Source: Methanobacteriota archaeon (GTDB lineage: Archaea; Thermoplasmatota; DTKX01; VGTL01). Taken from it: a DNA stretch of 50,354 nt. The DNA is taken from the NCBI GenBank assembly GCA_016874675.1, contig VGTL01000014.1:1-50354 (forward strand), in the 5' to 3' direction. Each line of letters starts with the position of its first letter. Positions within the stretch are counted from its first letter, which is position 1. Made by a program: the position numbers and the translations under genes. The notes beneath the pieces were generated by a model. That model was given only the letters and a program-made list of their open reading frames with translations, ran no database searches and was not told the DNA's origin. Positions 35,041-42,978 of this stretch are shown here, piece by piece.

Positions 35041-35796
35041 GTGCCGGGGAACGGCGGACGGGGCGTCCTGCGACCGGGAGCACTGGCCGTGCTGGGAGCG
35101 GCCATCCTGCTGTCGTCGATGGCGCCGGGCGCGGCCGCCCAGGACGACATGGCCGTCAAGATGCAGTGGGACGAGACGCTCTACCGAAGCGAGGTCTCGC
35201 GGGTCAATCTGGAGATCACCAACATCCATCCCCGGTCCCCGATGAACGTGACCTCCGCCGGGCTCTACATCGACTGGATGAAGCTCGGCACCTTCGCCGA
35301 GAACACCACCCCCCTCCGCCTCGAGAGCGGGGAGAGGGGCGTCATGACCATCTTCTTCCGGGTGCCGGTCGACGCCAGCTACGGGAAGCACTCAGACTAT
35401 GTCGTGGTCCGGTATTCGCTCAAGAACGACACCTCCGGCCGGTGGGAGAGCAAGACCTTCGAGTCGGTCATAAACAAGGACTTCACGGTCGTGGAGCGGC
35501 CGGGCAAGGAGCAGGACTGGCTCGCCCTCTCGCCGGACAACCCGCTGTGCCTCGCCGGGCTGGTCGTGGCCATCGTCATCGCGGTCGCGGCCGCGGGCGC
35601 CGCGGCCGCCCGGGCCCGCCGCAGGCGCATCATGGTCGAGCCGGCGACCCCGCCGCCCGCACCGGAGCCGGTCCCCCCGCCGCCTCCGACACCACCGCCC
35701 GAGGTCGAGCGGCCCGAGGGCCCGGAGAAATGCCCCTACTGCGGGGCCCCCTGGCCCGGGAAGCACTGCCCGGGCTGCGGGTGGGACCTGGGCTGA
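35041..35796 (+). CDS. signal-anchored protein with cytoplasmic C-terminal zinc ribbon
   Basis: About 251 residues. An N-terminal signal peptide (GALAVLGAAILLSSMAPGAAA) is followed by an extracytoplasmic CARDB/NEW3-like beta domain (YRSEVSRVNLEITNIHPRSP) with N-glycosylation sites. A membrane helix (LCLAGLVVAIVIAVAAAGA) and basic stop-transfer follow, then a proline-rich linker (PPPPPTPPP) and a terminal zinc ribbon (CPYCGAPWPGKHCPGCG). The finger would face the cytoplasm. The start GTG at 35041 follows from the TATA 27 nt upstream. Function unknown. Confidence 0.78.
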   Translation: MPGNGGRGVLRPGALAVLGAAILLSSMAPGAAAQDDMAVKMQWDETLYRSEVSRVNLEITNIHPRSPMNVTSAGLYIDWMKLGTFAENTTPLRLESGERGVMTIFFRVPVDASYGKHSDYVVVRYSLKNDTSGRWESKTFESVINKDFTVVERPGKEQDWLALSPDNPLCLAGLVVAIVIAVAAAGAAAARARRRRIMVEPATPPPAPEPVPPPPPTPPPEVERPEGPEKCPYCGAPWPGKHCPGCGWDLG

Positions 35797-35799
35797 CGG

Positions 35800-35826
35800 C
35801 TGGGTGCCGGGTGCAGGGTGCGGGGT
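35800..35826 (+). repeat. short C-type heptad array, G-rich arm only (R12)
   Basis: Three or four GGGTGCC/GGGTGCA/GGGTGCG units starting 4 nt after the stop codon of the gene at 35041, in sense orientation. No C-rich arm follows. Confidence 0.75.
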
Positions 35827-35958
35827 ACCGTGCACTGTCATGCCGCGGATGTGTGCATGAATAGTGGGAATCTATTTTAGCAAAAACGCAGGTGTCGTGG
35901 CAGGGAGGACGGGCAGGAACGGGAGTTGAGGACAGGCAAGAGATGGGGGGGATGATGG

Positions 35959-36279
35959 ATGGCCTATGATGTGCCGGAACTATCCGGATGTGTGCACTGG
36001 GTGGGGGCCAGGGACCGCGACCGCCGGCTGTTCGACGGCCTGATACCTCTTCCGCAGGGAACGACCTACAATTGCTACCTGGTCCGGGGGGCTTCAAAGA
36101 CCGCGCTCGTCGACACCGTGAATCCCGGATTCGAGCCGGAGATGGAGGCGCGCATCCGCCGGTTGGTGCCGCTTGAGGACATCGACTACGTGAACTGGAG
36201 GCCCACTGACGAGGACATGAAGCGGGTCGAGGAGATCGGGATGGCGCTCGCGGCGAAGGTGAAAGGGAGGGCCGGATGA
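35959..36279 (+). CDS. internally deleted flavodiiron protein (FprA-like) remnant
   Basis: 106 residues. The first 75 match the start of FprA-type flavodiiron proteins closely (WVGARDRDRRLFDGLIPLPQ, then GTTYNCYLVRGASKTALVDT and VNPGFEPEMEARI). After IDYV, where full-length proteins continue into the NHxEPDHxG metal-binding motif, the frame jumps to WRPTDEDMKRVEEIG. That matches the last helix of the C-terminal flavodoxin domain. About 280-300 residues, including all diiron ligands and the FMN site, are missing, with the frame and stop intact. It cannot be a working NO/O2 reductase. It may be a pseudogene, an assembly error or a minimal protein; the next gene follows after 16 bp. Confidence 0.75.
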   Translation: MAYDVPELSGCVHWVGARDRDRRLFDGLIPLPQGTTYNCYLVRGASKTALVDTVNPGFEPEMEARIRRLVPLEDIDYVNWRPTDEDMKRVEEIGMALAAKVKGRAG

Positions 36280-36295
36280 GCGGCGGGTGATTGCC

Positions 36296-37513
36296 ATGGG
36301 CGAGAGGCTGGGCGCTGGGCGGGGCCGGAAGGAGGCGATGAAGGATATAATCCGGGCGCTGCACGAGGGGATGACCCCGCAGCAGGCCAAGGAGCGCTTC
36401 CTGAAGGAGGTTGGCAACGTCACCTCCACCGAGATAGCCGAGATGGAGCAGTCCCTCATAAACGAGGGCCTGCCGACCGACGAGATAAAGAGGTTCTGCA
36501 ACGTCCACGTCCTGCTCTTCGAGAGCGCCCTCCAGGCCGCTCCCGGGAAGGAGCTCAGCGAGGCGCACCCGGTCCATCTCTTCAAGCTCGAGAACCGGGG
36601 GATAGAGAAGCTCACCGGAGAGCTGAAGGGGCTGGCCGGAAGGGCGGGGGCCGGGAAGGAGAGGGCCTGGAGGGAGCAGGTGAGGGGCCTGCTCGGGGAG
36701 CTGCGGGGCCTCAACATCCACTACACTCGCAAGGAGCAGCTGCTCTTCCCGTACCTGGAGAAGGCGGGGTTTTTCGGGCCCTCCAAGGTGATGTGGGGCA
36801 AGGACGACGAGGTCCGGGACCTCCTGAAGGCGGCCGCCCGCGACCTCGAATCCGGCATGCCCGACGCCGAGCTCGCCAGGGAGAGGCTCGCCCCGCTGGT
36901 CGAGGAAGTCGACGGGATGATCTTCAAGGAGGAGAACATCCTTTTCCCGACCTCGCTCGAGAAGCTCAAGGCGGCCGACTGGGTCAATGTCCTGCGCGAC
37001 AGCGAGGAGGTCGGCTACGCGTTCATCGAGAAGCCCGAAGACGTCGCGCACCTCGTGATGGACCTTGAGAAGAGCCTGGTCATCGAGCCCGTGGTGGACC
37101 GGAGCGGCCGCGTCTTCCTGCCCACCGGCTCCTTCGCCCTGCCCGAGCTCGTCTCCATGCTCAACGCCCTGCCCCTGGACCTCACGTTCATCGACAGGGA
37201 CGACACCGTGAGGTACTTCTCGGCCGGCAAGGACCGCATCTTCGTGCGGACCACCTCGATAATCGGCCGGAAGGTGCAGAACTGCCACCCGCCCAAGAGC
37301 GTCGATGTCGTCGAGAAAATACTGGGCTCTTTCAAAGCGGGGGAGAGAGACACGGCCGACTTCTGGATCGACATGGGGGAAAAGAAGGTCCACATCCGCT
37401 ACTTCGCCGTCAGGGGCGCCGGGAGGGAGTACCTCGGCACGCTCGAGGTGACGCAGGACATAGCGCCCATAAAAAGAATCGAGGGGCAAAAGAGGCTTCT
37501 GGACTGGAAGTGA
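36296..37513 (+). CDS. DUF438 / hemerythrin-HHE / PAS protein
   Basis: 405 residues. The N-terminal DUF438 domain (about 15-80, ALHEGMTPQQAKERFLKEVG) is followed by a hemerythrin-like HHE domain (about 90-230) with likely iron ligands in HPVHLFKLEN, NIHYTRKEQLLFPYLEK and FKEENILFP. A C-terminal PAS domain (about 280-395: LTFIDRDDTVRYFSAGKDRIF, then GRKVQNCHPPKSV) completes it. It probably senses or binds O2/NO. Start ATG 36296 or GTG 36287. It overlaps the DUF1858 gene start region, so the two are translated together. Confidence 0.9.
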   Translation: MGERLGAGRGRKEAMKDIIRALHEGMTPQQAKERFLKEVGNVTSTEIAEMEQSLINEGLPTDEIKRFCNVHVLLFESALQAAPGKELSEAHPVHLFKLENRGIEKLTGELKGLAGRAGAGKERAWREQVRGLLGELRGLNIHYTRKEQLLFPYLEKAGFFGPSKVMWGKDDEVRDLLKAAARDLESGMPDAELARERLAPLVEEVDGMIFKEENILFPTSLEKLKAADWVNVLRDSEEVGYAFIEKPEDVAHLVMDLEKSLVIEPVVDRSGRVFLPTGSFALPELVSMLNALPLDLTFIDRDDTVRYFSAGKDRIFVRTTSIIGRKVQNCHPPKSVDVVEKILGSFKAGERDTADFWIDMGEKKVHIRYFAVRGAGREYLGTLEVTQDIAPIKRIEGQKRLLDWK

Positions 37514-37518
37514 GGGTG

Positions 37519-37749
37519 ATGGACATGAAGGCGCTCGACCTGAAGAAGACGCTCTACGAGATAACGGAGCAGTACCCGGAGCTGATACCGGTCCTCAAGG
37601 ACCTCGGCTTCGCCGGCGTCGCCAACCCGGCGATGCGCACCACGCACGGCCGCATCATGACCATACCCAAGGGCTGCGAGCAGCTGGGGCTCAGGCTCGA
37701 GGAAGTCATCAAGACGCTGAGGGAGAAGGGGTTCGAGGCGCTACGCTGA
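37519..37749 (+). CDS. DUF1858 domain protein
   Basis: 76 residues, a whole DUF1858 domain: LKKTLYEITEQYPELIPVLK, DLGFAGVANPAMRTTHGRIM, and IPKGCEQLGLRLEEVIKTL. DUF1858 proteins are usually encoded beside DUF438/hybrid-cluster or hemerythrin genes, as here, and are thought to take part in nitrosative or redox stress responses; the mechanism is unknown. ATG 37519 has a GAGGGTG site; a GTG at 37510 would overlap the preceding stop codon. Confidence 0.88.
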   Translation: MDMKALDLKKTLYEITEQYPELIPVLKDLGFAGVANPAMRTTHGRIMTIPKGCEQLGLRLEEVIKTLREKGFEALR

Positions 37750-37827
37750 ACGGGCGCGGCGGCCGGCCCGCGGCCCGGAGGGCGGGGCGGCCGGGACCGG
37801 GGCCCGCCGCCCGGGGCATGGACTAGA

Positions 37828-37835
37828 TTTTTATC
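37828..37835 (+). promoter_or_regulatory. TATA box for the AOR gene
   Basis: TTTTATCC, which predicts initiation near 37858, about 9 nt before the GTG at 37867. The upstream 37750-37820 stretch is extremely GC-rich and hairpin-prone and contains no gene. Confidence 0.55.
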
Positions 37836-37866
37836 CTGGCTAGGCTTCACTCCCCGGGGTGCACCG

Positions 37867-39741
37867 GTGCGTGGCGGTTTCGTGGGCAGGATGCTCCGGG
37901 TCGACCTTTCCGGCGGCAGCTGCAGGGAGGAGCCCCTGGACGGTTCGGCCGCGCGGGCGTTCCTCGGCTCGAAGGGCTACGCCGCCCGGCTGCTCTTCAG
38001 GGAGCTTGCGCCCGGAACCGACCCGCTGTCCCCCCGAAACAAGGTGGTCATCATGACCGGCCCGCTCACCGGAACGGCCGGGGGGCCGATGCCCAACCGG
38101 TTCTCGGTATGCACGCGCTCCCCTCTCACGGGAACCTGGGTGGACTCGCACTGCGGCGGCCACTTCGGACCGGAGCTCAAGTTCGCCGGATGGGACGGGA
38201 TCGTGATCGAGGGGCGGGCCGAGCGCCCGGTCCACCTGCGCATCCGTGACCTGGAGGCCGGGCTCGTCCCGGCGACCGATCTTTGGGGCGGGGGGACGTT
38301 CGACACGATGAGGAAGATCCAGGGCGAGGAACCGGCGGGCCGGCGCCGGCCCCGCGTCCTGTCCATGGGCCCCGCCGGGGAGAACCTCTCGCGCATCGCC
38401 GCGGTCATCGCCGACGCGCGCGCCGCCGGCAGGGGCGGCACGGGCGCGGTGCTCGGCTCGAAGAACCTCAAGGCGATCTCGGTCGCCGGCACGGGAAAGG
38501 TCCCCCTGGCCGACGGTCAACTGTTCTCGGCCCTGGCGACGGAGGCGCGCGAGAAGCTTTCGGGCTCCCAGGGCCTCAGGGACCGGACACTGGAGGGCAC
38601 CGCCGCCAACGTGCGCCCCGTGAACGCCTCGGGCGGGCTCCCGACGCGCAACTTCCAATCGGGAAGGTTCGAGGGCTTCGAGGACATCGCCGGCGACGCC
38701 CTGGCCAGGCACCTCTGGAACGGCTCCCAGAACCTCCGGCCCTGCTGGGGCTGCGTCGCGCCGTGCGCGCACTTCGCCGCCCTGCGCTACCGGGGAGGCG
38801 GCGCCTCTCCGGTCGGGAGGGGGGAGATGGTCGTCGACGATGGACCGGAGTACGAGACCGTTGTGCTCGTCGGCTCCAACCTCGGGATATCCGACCGGGA
38901 GGCCATCGCCCACGCAGACTACCTCCTGGACGACTGGGGCCTTGACACGATATCCTTCGGCAACACGCTCGGGTTCCTCATCGAGTGCTTCGAGAGGGGG
39001 TTGATGGACGAGAGGGAGACGGGCGGCGTCCGGCTCCGCTGGGGGGATGTTGCCCTGCTGCACCGGGCAATCGGGCTGGCCGCGCGCCGGGAAGGCCCGC
39101 TGGGCGCGCTCCTGGCCGACGGGGTGAGGGCCGCCTCCGCGCGCATCGGGAAGGGGAGCGGGGGGTTCGCGATGCACGTCAAGGGGCTGGAGCTCCCGGC
39201 CTACGACCCGCGCCAGTCGCCGGGTCAGGCGCTGGCCTACGCCGTATCGGACCGGGGCGCCTGCCACCTGCGGCCGTTCATGTACGGCAACGAGCACTTC
39301 GGCAGAAGCCCGCGCCTGGACCCGCTCGCCCAGGAGGGCAGGGCCCGGGAGGTGAAGAGCGGCCAGGAGCGGAGCGCCCTCGCCGACGCCCTGGGCGTGT
39401 GCAAGTTCTACGCCTACGGACTGAGCCTGACGCGGGACATGGTGCCCATCCTCAACGCCGCCACCGGCCTCGACTACTCGCCCGAGGAGTTCCTGCGGGT
39501 CGGGGAGCGCATCAACAACCTCACCCGGATGTTCAACGCCCGCGAGGGCTTTTCCGCCGTCGACGACGCCCTCCCGCCCCGCTGCAGCGAGCCGCTCCCG
39601 GAGGGGCGGCGGGCCGGCGTCAAGCTGGAGCTTTCCGGGATGCTCGCCGAGTACTACCGCGAGTGCGGCTGGGACAAAGACGGCGTCCCGACCGACGCCA
39701 AGCTGGAGGAGCTCGGGCTGGGCTTTGCGGCCCGGAGGTAG
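37867..39741 (+). CDS. aor: tungsten-containing aldehyde ferredoxin oxidoreductase
   Basis: 624 residues, the full family length. It oxidises aldehydes to acids, reducing ferredoxin, with a bis-pterin tungsten (or molybdenum) centre. The pterin-binding WVDSHCGGHFGPELKFAGWDG, GPAGENLSRIAAVIADARA and GRGGTGAVLGSKNLKAI are present. The [4Fe-4S] cysteines are seen in CWGCVAPC and LGVCKF. Start GTG 37867. MoaC, MoaB and MoaD genes elsewhere in the window could supply the cofactor. An MFS transporter follows 11 nt downstream, probably in the same operon. Confidence 0.94.
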   Translation: MRGGFVGRMLRVDLSGGSCREEPLDGSAARAFLGSKGYAARLLFRELAPGTDPLSPRNKVVIMTGPLTGTAGGPMPNRFSVCTRSPLTGTWVDSHCGGHFGPELKFAGWDGIVIEGRAERPVHLRIRDLEAGLVPATDLWGGGTFDTMRKIQGEEPAGRRRPRVLSMGPAGENLSRIAAVIADARAAGRGGTGAVLGSKNLKAISVAGTGKVPLADGQLFSALATEAREKLSGSQGLRDRTLEGTAANVRPVNASGGLPTRNFQSGRFEGFEDIAGDALARHLWNGSQNLRPCWGCVAPCAHFAALRYRGGGASPVGRGEMVVDDGPEYETVVLVGSNLGISDREAIAHADYLLDDWGLDTISFGNTLGFLIECFERGLMDERETGGVRLRWGDVALLHRAIGLAARREGPLGALLADGVRAASARIGKGSGGFAMHVKGLELPAYDPRQSPGQALAYAVSDRGACHLRPFMYGNEHFGRSPRLDPLAQEGRAREVKSGQERSALADALGVCKFYAYGLSLTRDMVPILNAATGLDYSPEEFLRVGERINNLTRMFNAREGFSAVDDALPPRCSEPLPEGRRAGVKLELSGMLAEYYRECGWDKDGVPTDAKLEELGLGFAARR

Positions 39742-39752
39742 GGTGCACCCGG

Positions 39753-40907
39753 ATGGACAGGAGAATCCCGCTCATTGCGTTCTGCGTGTTCCTGGGCCCG
39801 TTCGGGGGCAACACGGTCCTCTCCATGCTCCACACCATCAAGGGAGAGTTCTCCACCACCGACACCCTCATCGCGATGACCATCACCCTCTTCATGGTCC
39901 CGTTCGCGCTCGTCATGTTCTTCTCGGGGCCGCTTTCCGACTTCTGGGACCGCAGGAAGACCATAATCGTCGGGCTGCTCGCCTACTCGGCCGGCTCGGT
40001 GGTCTGCGGCCTCTCCGGCGGCATCTGGCCGTTCCTCCTGGGGCGCGTGGTCCAGGGACTGGGCTTTGCTTTCGTCAATCCCGTGGCGCTGGCGCTGAGC
40101 GCCGAGATCGTCCCGCCCTCCCGGAGGGGGGAGACGATGGGCTGGATGGGCTCCATGACCACGCTGGGCACCGCCACCGGGCCCCTGCTGGGCGGCGTCG
40201 CGGCCGAGGCGGACTGGAGGCTCGCCTTCTACATGATGACCGCCCTGTCGCTTGCGGCCGCCGCCCTGTTCGCGCTCTCGCCGGCCGGCACCGGGCCGTC
40301 CCCCTCCGGCCGGAGGGACTTTTTGCGGCGCGTCGCGCGCACAGGGAGCGACCGGGGAATGCTCGCGCTCTGCACCTCCGGGGCGCTGGCATTCTTCGCT
40401 TACGCGGGCGTTCTCACTTTCCTGTCGAGCCACCTGCGGTCGCAGCCCTTCGATGCCTCGGACTGGCAGGTGGGCCTTGTCATATCGGCCGGCGGCCTTG
40501 CGGGGATAGTGGTCTCGCCGGTCGCCGGCAGGGCGGCCGACAGGTTCGGGCGGGCGGCGACCAGCGCGCTGGGGCTTGCGGCCGTTTCGGCCATCTTCCT
40601 TCTCATCATCCCGGTGCGAAGCTTTGTCCTCGTGGGGTGCCTGTTTACCGCTCTGGGCGCGGTGATGGCGTTCGGCTGGGTGGGAATAGTGACGCTGTCG
40701 GTCGAGATACTGCCCGACAAGCGCGGCACGGCCTCCTCGCTCTTCAATTCGGCGCGCTTTTTCGGCTACGCGCTCGCGCCCCAGCTTTTCGCGGTGCTAT
40801 TCGTCTCGCACGGAATGGGCGCGGTCTTGGCGCTCTCGGCCACCTCGGCACTGGCGGCCGCGCTCGTGGCTTCGTCCCTGCGCAGGAGGGAGCGGGGGGC
40901 CGGCTAG
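39753..40907 (+). CDS. MFS drug/metabolite exporter (DHA1-like)
   Basis: 384 residues with about 12 membrane helices. MFS motif A is seen in GPLSDFWDRRKTII between helices 2 and 3, and GRVVQGLGFAFVNPVALAL fits helix 4/5. The second half repeats the motif as GRAADRFGRAA. It probably exports small molecules by proton antiport. The ATG at 39753 follows a GGAGG stretch inside the end of the AOR gene. Its stop TAG lies in a CTAG that also provides the stop codon of the convergent DHH gene. Confidence 0.9.
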   Translation: MDRRIPLIAFCVFLGPFGGNTVLSMLHTIKGEFSTTDTLIAMTITLFMVPFALVMFFSGPLSDFWDRRKTIIVGLLAYSAGSVVCGLSGGIWPFLLGRVVQGLGFAFVNPVALALSAEIVPPSRRGETMGWMGSMTTLGTATGPLLGGVAAEADWRLAFYMMTALSLAAAALFALSPAGTGPSPSGRRDFLRRVARTGSDRGMLALCTSGALAFFAYAGVLTFLSSHLRSQPFDASDWQVGLVISAGGLAGIVVSPVAGRAADRFGRAATSALGLAAVSAIFLLIIPVRSFVLVGCLFTALGAVMAFGWVGIVTLSVEILPDKRGTASSLFNSARFFGYALAPQLFAVLFVSHGMGAVLALSATSALAAALVASSLRRRERGAG

Positions 40908-42313
40908 GCGCCCGCGAGCTGGTCGCGCAGGACCCTCTCGGCTGCCTCGAGGAAGCGGTCGCGGGCGCCCTCGGGTATGAGGCCGCCTGCGGCCACGTTG
41001 TGGCCCCCGCCCGAGCCCCCCACGGCGGCGGAGGCCTCCCTCATGACCGCCGAGAGGTCCAGCCCCCTGTCCACCAGGGCGCGCGCCGCCCTCGCCGAGA
41101 CCTTGACCCCCGAGCCGTCCTCGGCCCGGGCGAACGCGAACACCGGCAGCGCCGGGTCCGCGCCGGATTCGCCCGAGCCCAGCAGCATGCCGGCCACCAC
41201 GCCGACGAGCGTGTCCTGTATGCCGTCGCCGGCGTCGAACCACTGGAGGTGGCCGGTGCGGCGGATGCCCAGCTCGGAGACCAGCTGGATGCCCTCGACC
41301 AGGGAGCGGCGGTGGTCCTGGAGCAGCGAGAGCGCCCGGCGGTAGGCGTCCCCGCGGTCGCCCCGGCAGACCTCGAGCCCCAGGCGCGGCCGGTCGTGCC
41401 GGCCGCAGGAGTTGAGCAATGTCGAGAACTCCTTGGCGTCCCGCAGGGGCGTGCCGCCCCTCTCGTTGAGCAGGGTGTACACCTCGCCCAGGAGCCTGAG
41501 GGCCATCCGGTGGCCGGTGCCCGAGGAGAGCAGGTGCTCGACAAGGCGCGACGCGACGAGCCGCTTCTCGGCGTCGTCGAGGAGGGACCAGCTCCGCCAC
41601 TCCTCGCCGGATTTGAGCCTAAGGCCCAGGGAAGCAAGGAAGTCCAGCGCCCCCTGCTCGCTCCCGGTGATGCCCGGGATCGCCGGGTCGCTGGAGTACT
41701 GCAGCATCTTGTGGACCGGCCGGGTCTCCCTCCCGAAGTAGCGCAGGTCGATGTGCCAGCCGAGCACGCCGGCGGCCCTCCCGTCCTCGAGCAGCTCGCG
41801 GTTGAGGCCGGTGAGGCGGCAGTGCTGGGCGTCCTGCAGGTCCCCGACCGCGCCCACTATCGCCAGCGCCGAGAGGTCCCGGTTGGCCCCGCAAAGCTCC
41901 CTCGCCACCAGGTAGGCGGCGCCCGCGCCGGAAAGCTCCGTGGCGCCGCTCAGGCCGTGGAGATGCGGGTTCACCGTCGGAGCTCCGGTCCCTTGCGCCG
42001 TGCGCCCCGCGCCTTGCGCCTTGTCGCTCGGCGTGTGATGGTCCGAGATCACGCAGTCGATGCCTTCGAGCATCTCCAGCGAGCCCGAGCCCAGGTCCGT
42101 GAACCAGAGCAACGCCCCGTCGTCCCGGACACGCGCGACGGTCTTTGGGTCCAGCTGCTTCACGAACTCGACGCTGTTTTCGACGCCGGCCCGGTCCAGC
42201 GCCAGGGAGGCTACGGCTCCGGCGCAGATGCCGTCGGCGTCGATGTGGGTGACGACCCTGACCCTCCTTCGGCCCCTGAGGATGGCGGCGAGCTTCTGGG
42301 CGTCCTCTCTCAT
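40904..42313 (-). CDS. RecJ-like DHH phosphoesterase with in-frame repeat insertion
   Basis: 469 residues. Motif I is THIDADGICAG (res. 22-32), the DHH motif is ISDHHTP, and the DHHA1 motif is SGGGHNVAAGG near the C-terminus; several insertions give the length expected for archaeal RecJ-like (GAN-type) nucleases or cyclic-dinucleotide hydrolases. Directly after SDHHTPSDK, the peptide AQGAGRTAQGTGAP is encoded by four B-type heptads and does not look like family sequence; VNPHLHGLSG then resumes the expected motif. The gene lies convergent with the MFS gene and divergent from nothing; a TATA-like CTTTAAGC near 42343 fits the ATG at 42313. Confidence 0.87.
   Translation of the reverse strand: MREDAQKLAAILRGRRRVRVVTHIDADGICAGAVASLALDRAGVENSVEFVKQLDPKTVARVRDDGALLWFTDLGSGSLEMLEGIDCVISDHHTPSDKAQGAGRTAQGTGAPTVNPHLHGLSGATELSGAGAAYLVARELCGANRDLSALAIVGAVGDLQDAQHCRLTGLNRELLEDGRAAGVLGWHIDLRYFGRETRPVHKMLQYSSDPAIPGITGSEQGALDFLASLGLRLKSGEEWRSWSLLDDAEKRLVASRLVEHLLSSGTGHRMALRLLGEVYTLLNERGGTPLRDAKEFSTLLNSCGRHDRPRLGLEVCRGDRGDAYRRALSLLQDHRRSLVEGIQLVSELGIRRTGHLQWFDAGDGIQDTLVGVVAGMLLGSGESGADPALPVFAFARAEDGSGVKVSARAARALVDRGLDLSAVMREASAAVGGSGGGHNVAAGGLIPEGARDRFLEAAERVLRDQLAGA
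41990..42022 (-). repeat. B-type heptad array inside the RecJ-like coding region (R13)
   Basis: Four heptads GGCGCAA/GGCGCGG/GGCGCAC/GGCGCAA (minus-strand sense) in the reading frame of the DHH gene, between the DHH motif and the following VNPHLHG segment. The same units as in the intergenic arrays at 17183 and 25369, here without the complementary arm. Confidence 0.85.
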
Positions 42314-42372
42314 AGTCTTCGCAATAATGGGCGCCCTGGCTTAAAGTTTGCCCGGGGGTGGGCGAACGCCGC

Positions 42373-42618
42373 CTAGCCGCCGCTCACCGGCGGGTAGAAG
42401 GCCACCTCGTCGCCGTCTTGGAGCCTTTGGTCCCACCCGGCCCGGTCCCGGTTGACCGCGACGATTGTCCTCCCCTCCATCCCCCGCAGGGCCGGGTGCC
42501 TTGCGGCGAGCGCCTCGAAGAGCTCCCCGACAGTTGCGCCCTCCGGCATCTCGAACGTCCTCGAGGCGGTGCCCAGCGCCTCCCGGTGCCCGGCGAAGAA
42601 CAGGAGCTTGAGCCTCAT
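42373..42618 (-). CDS. moaD: MoaD-type molybdopterin synthase small subunit
   Basis: 81 residues of the ubiquitin-like MoaD/ThiS fold. It starts MRLKLLFFAGHREALG and ends with the essential diglycine (PPVSGG), which becomes a thiocarboxylate donating sulfur to the pterin. The segment MPEGATVGELFEALA is family-typical. Third gene of an rnhB-SCP2-moaD operon (gaps of 17 and 7 bp). It probably serves the tungsten or molybdenum cofactor of the AOR; no MoaE is seen in the window. Confidence 0.88.
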   Translation of the reverse strand: MRLKLLFFAGHREALGTASRTFEMPEGATVGELFEALAARHPALRGMEGRTIVAVNRDRAGWDQRLQDGDEVAFYPPVSGG

Positions 42619-42625
42619 CGTGCCT

Positions 42626-42961
42626 CTAGAATAACTTCCGAAGGGTGCTCAGGTCCTCCATCGATATCTTGGTGAGCTTGAGCCTCTTCGTGACCAGAGC
42701 CTTCATCGGCCCCATCTCCCGCTTCATGAGCGCCGTCATCGTGACGCTGTCGGTGGTGATGTGGATGTCGGGGTCCCCTATCTTGCCCCGGCCGAGGGGC
42801 CCGAGGCTTTCGTCCTTGAGCGTGAAGTTGAAGCTCTCGCTGTCGGTGAGCTCCAGCAGCACCTTTCGCACCTTGCCCCTCACCTCGGCCTGGAGCTTCG
42901 GGTCGGTCCTCACCCTCTGGTTGAATGTCTCTATCGCCCTCTTGAGCTCGTCCTCGAGCAT
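42626..42961 (-). CDS. SCP2-like sterol-transfer-fold protein
   Basis: 111 residues. The pattern (LKRAIETFNQRVRTDPKLQA, LELTDSESFNFTLKDESLG, IHITTDSVTMTALMKREMGP) and C-terminal KRLKLTKISMEDLSTL match the SCP2 fold, which binds hydrophobic ligands. A specific role in archaea is not established. It lies between rnhB and moaD with the same orientation, so it is probably cotranscribed. The ATG at 42961 is the only in-frame start that begins the domain. Confidence 0.8.
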   Translation of the reverse strand: MLEDELKRAIETFNQRVRTDPKLQAEVRGKVRKVLLELTDSESFNFTLKDESLGPLGRGKIGDPDIHITTDSVTMTALMKREMGPMKALVTKRLKLTKISMEDLSTLRKLF

Positions 42962-42978
42962 GCCGGTGCCACCGCCTC

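Noticed and set aside
36000-37750. The flavodiiron/DUF438/DUF1858 group as a mobile defence island
   Set aside because: No transposase, integrase or defence domains; composition is like the surroundings.
37750-37820. The GC-rich hairpin stretch after the DUF1858 gene as a heptad element
   Set aside because: It has no 7-nt periodicity; simple GC-rich palindromes only.
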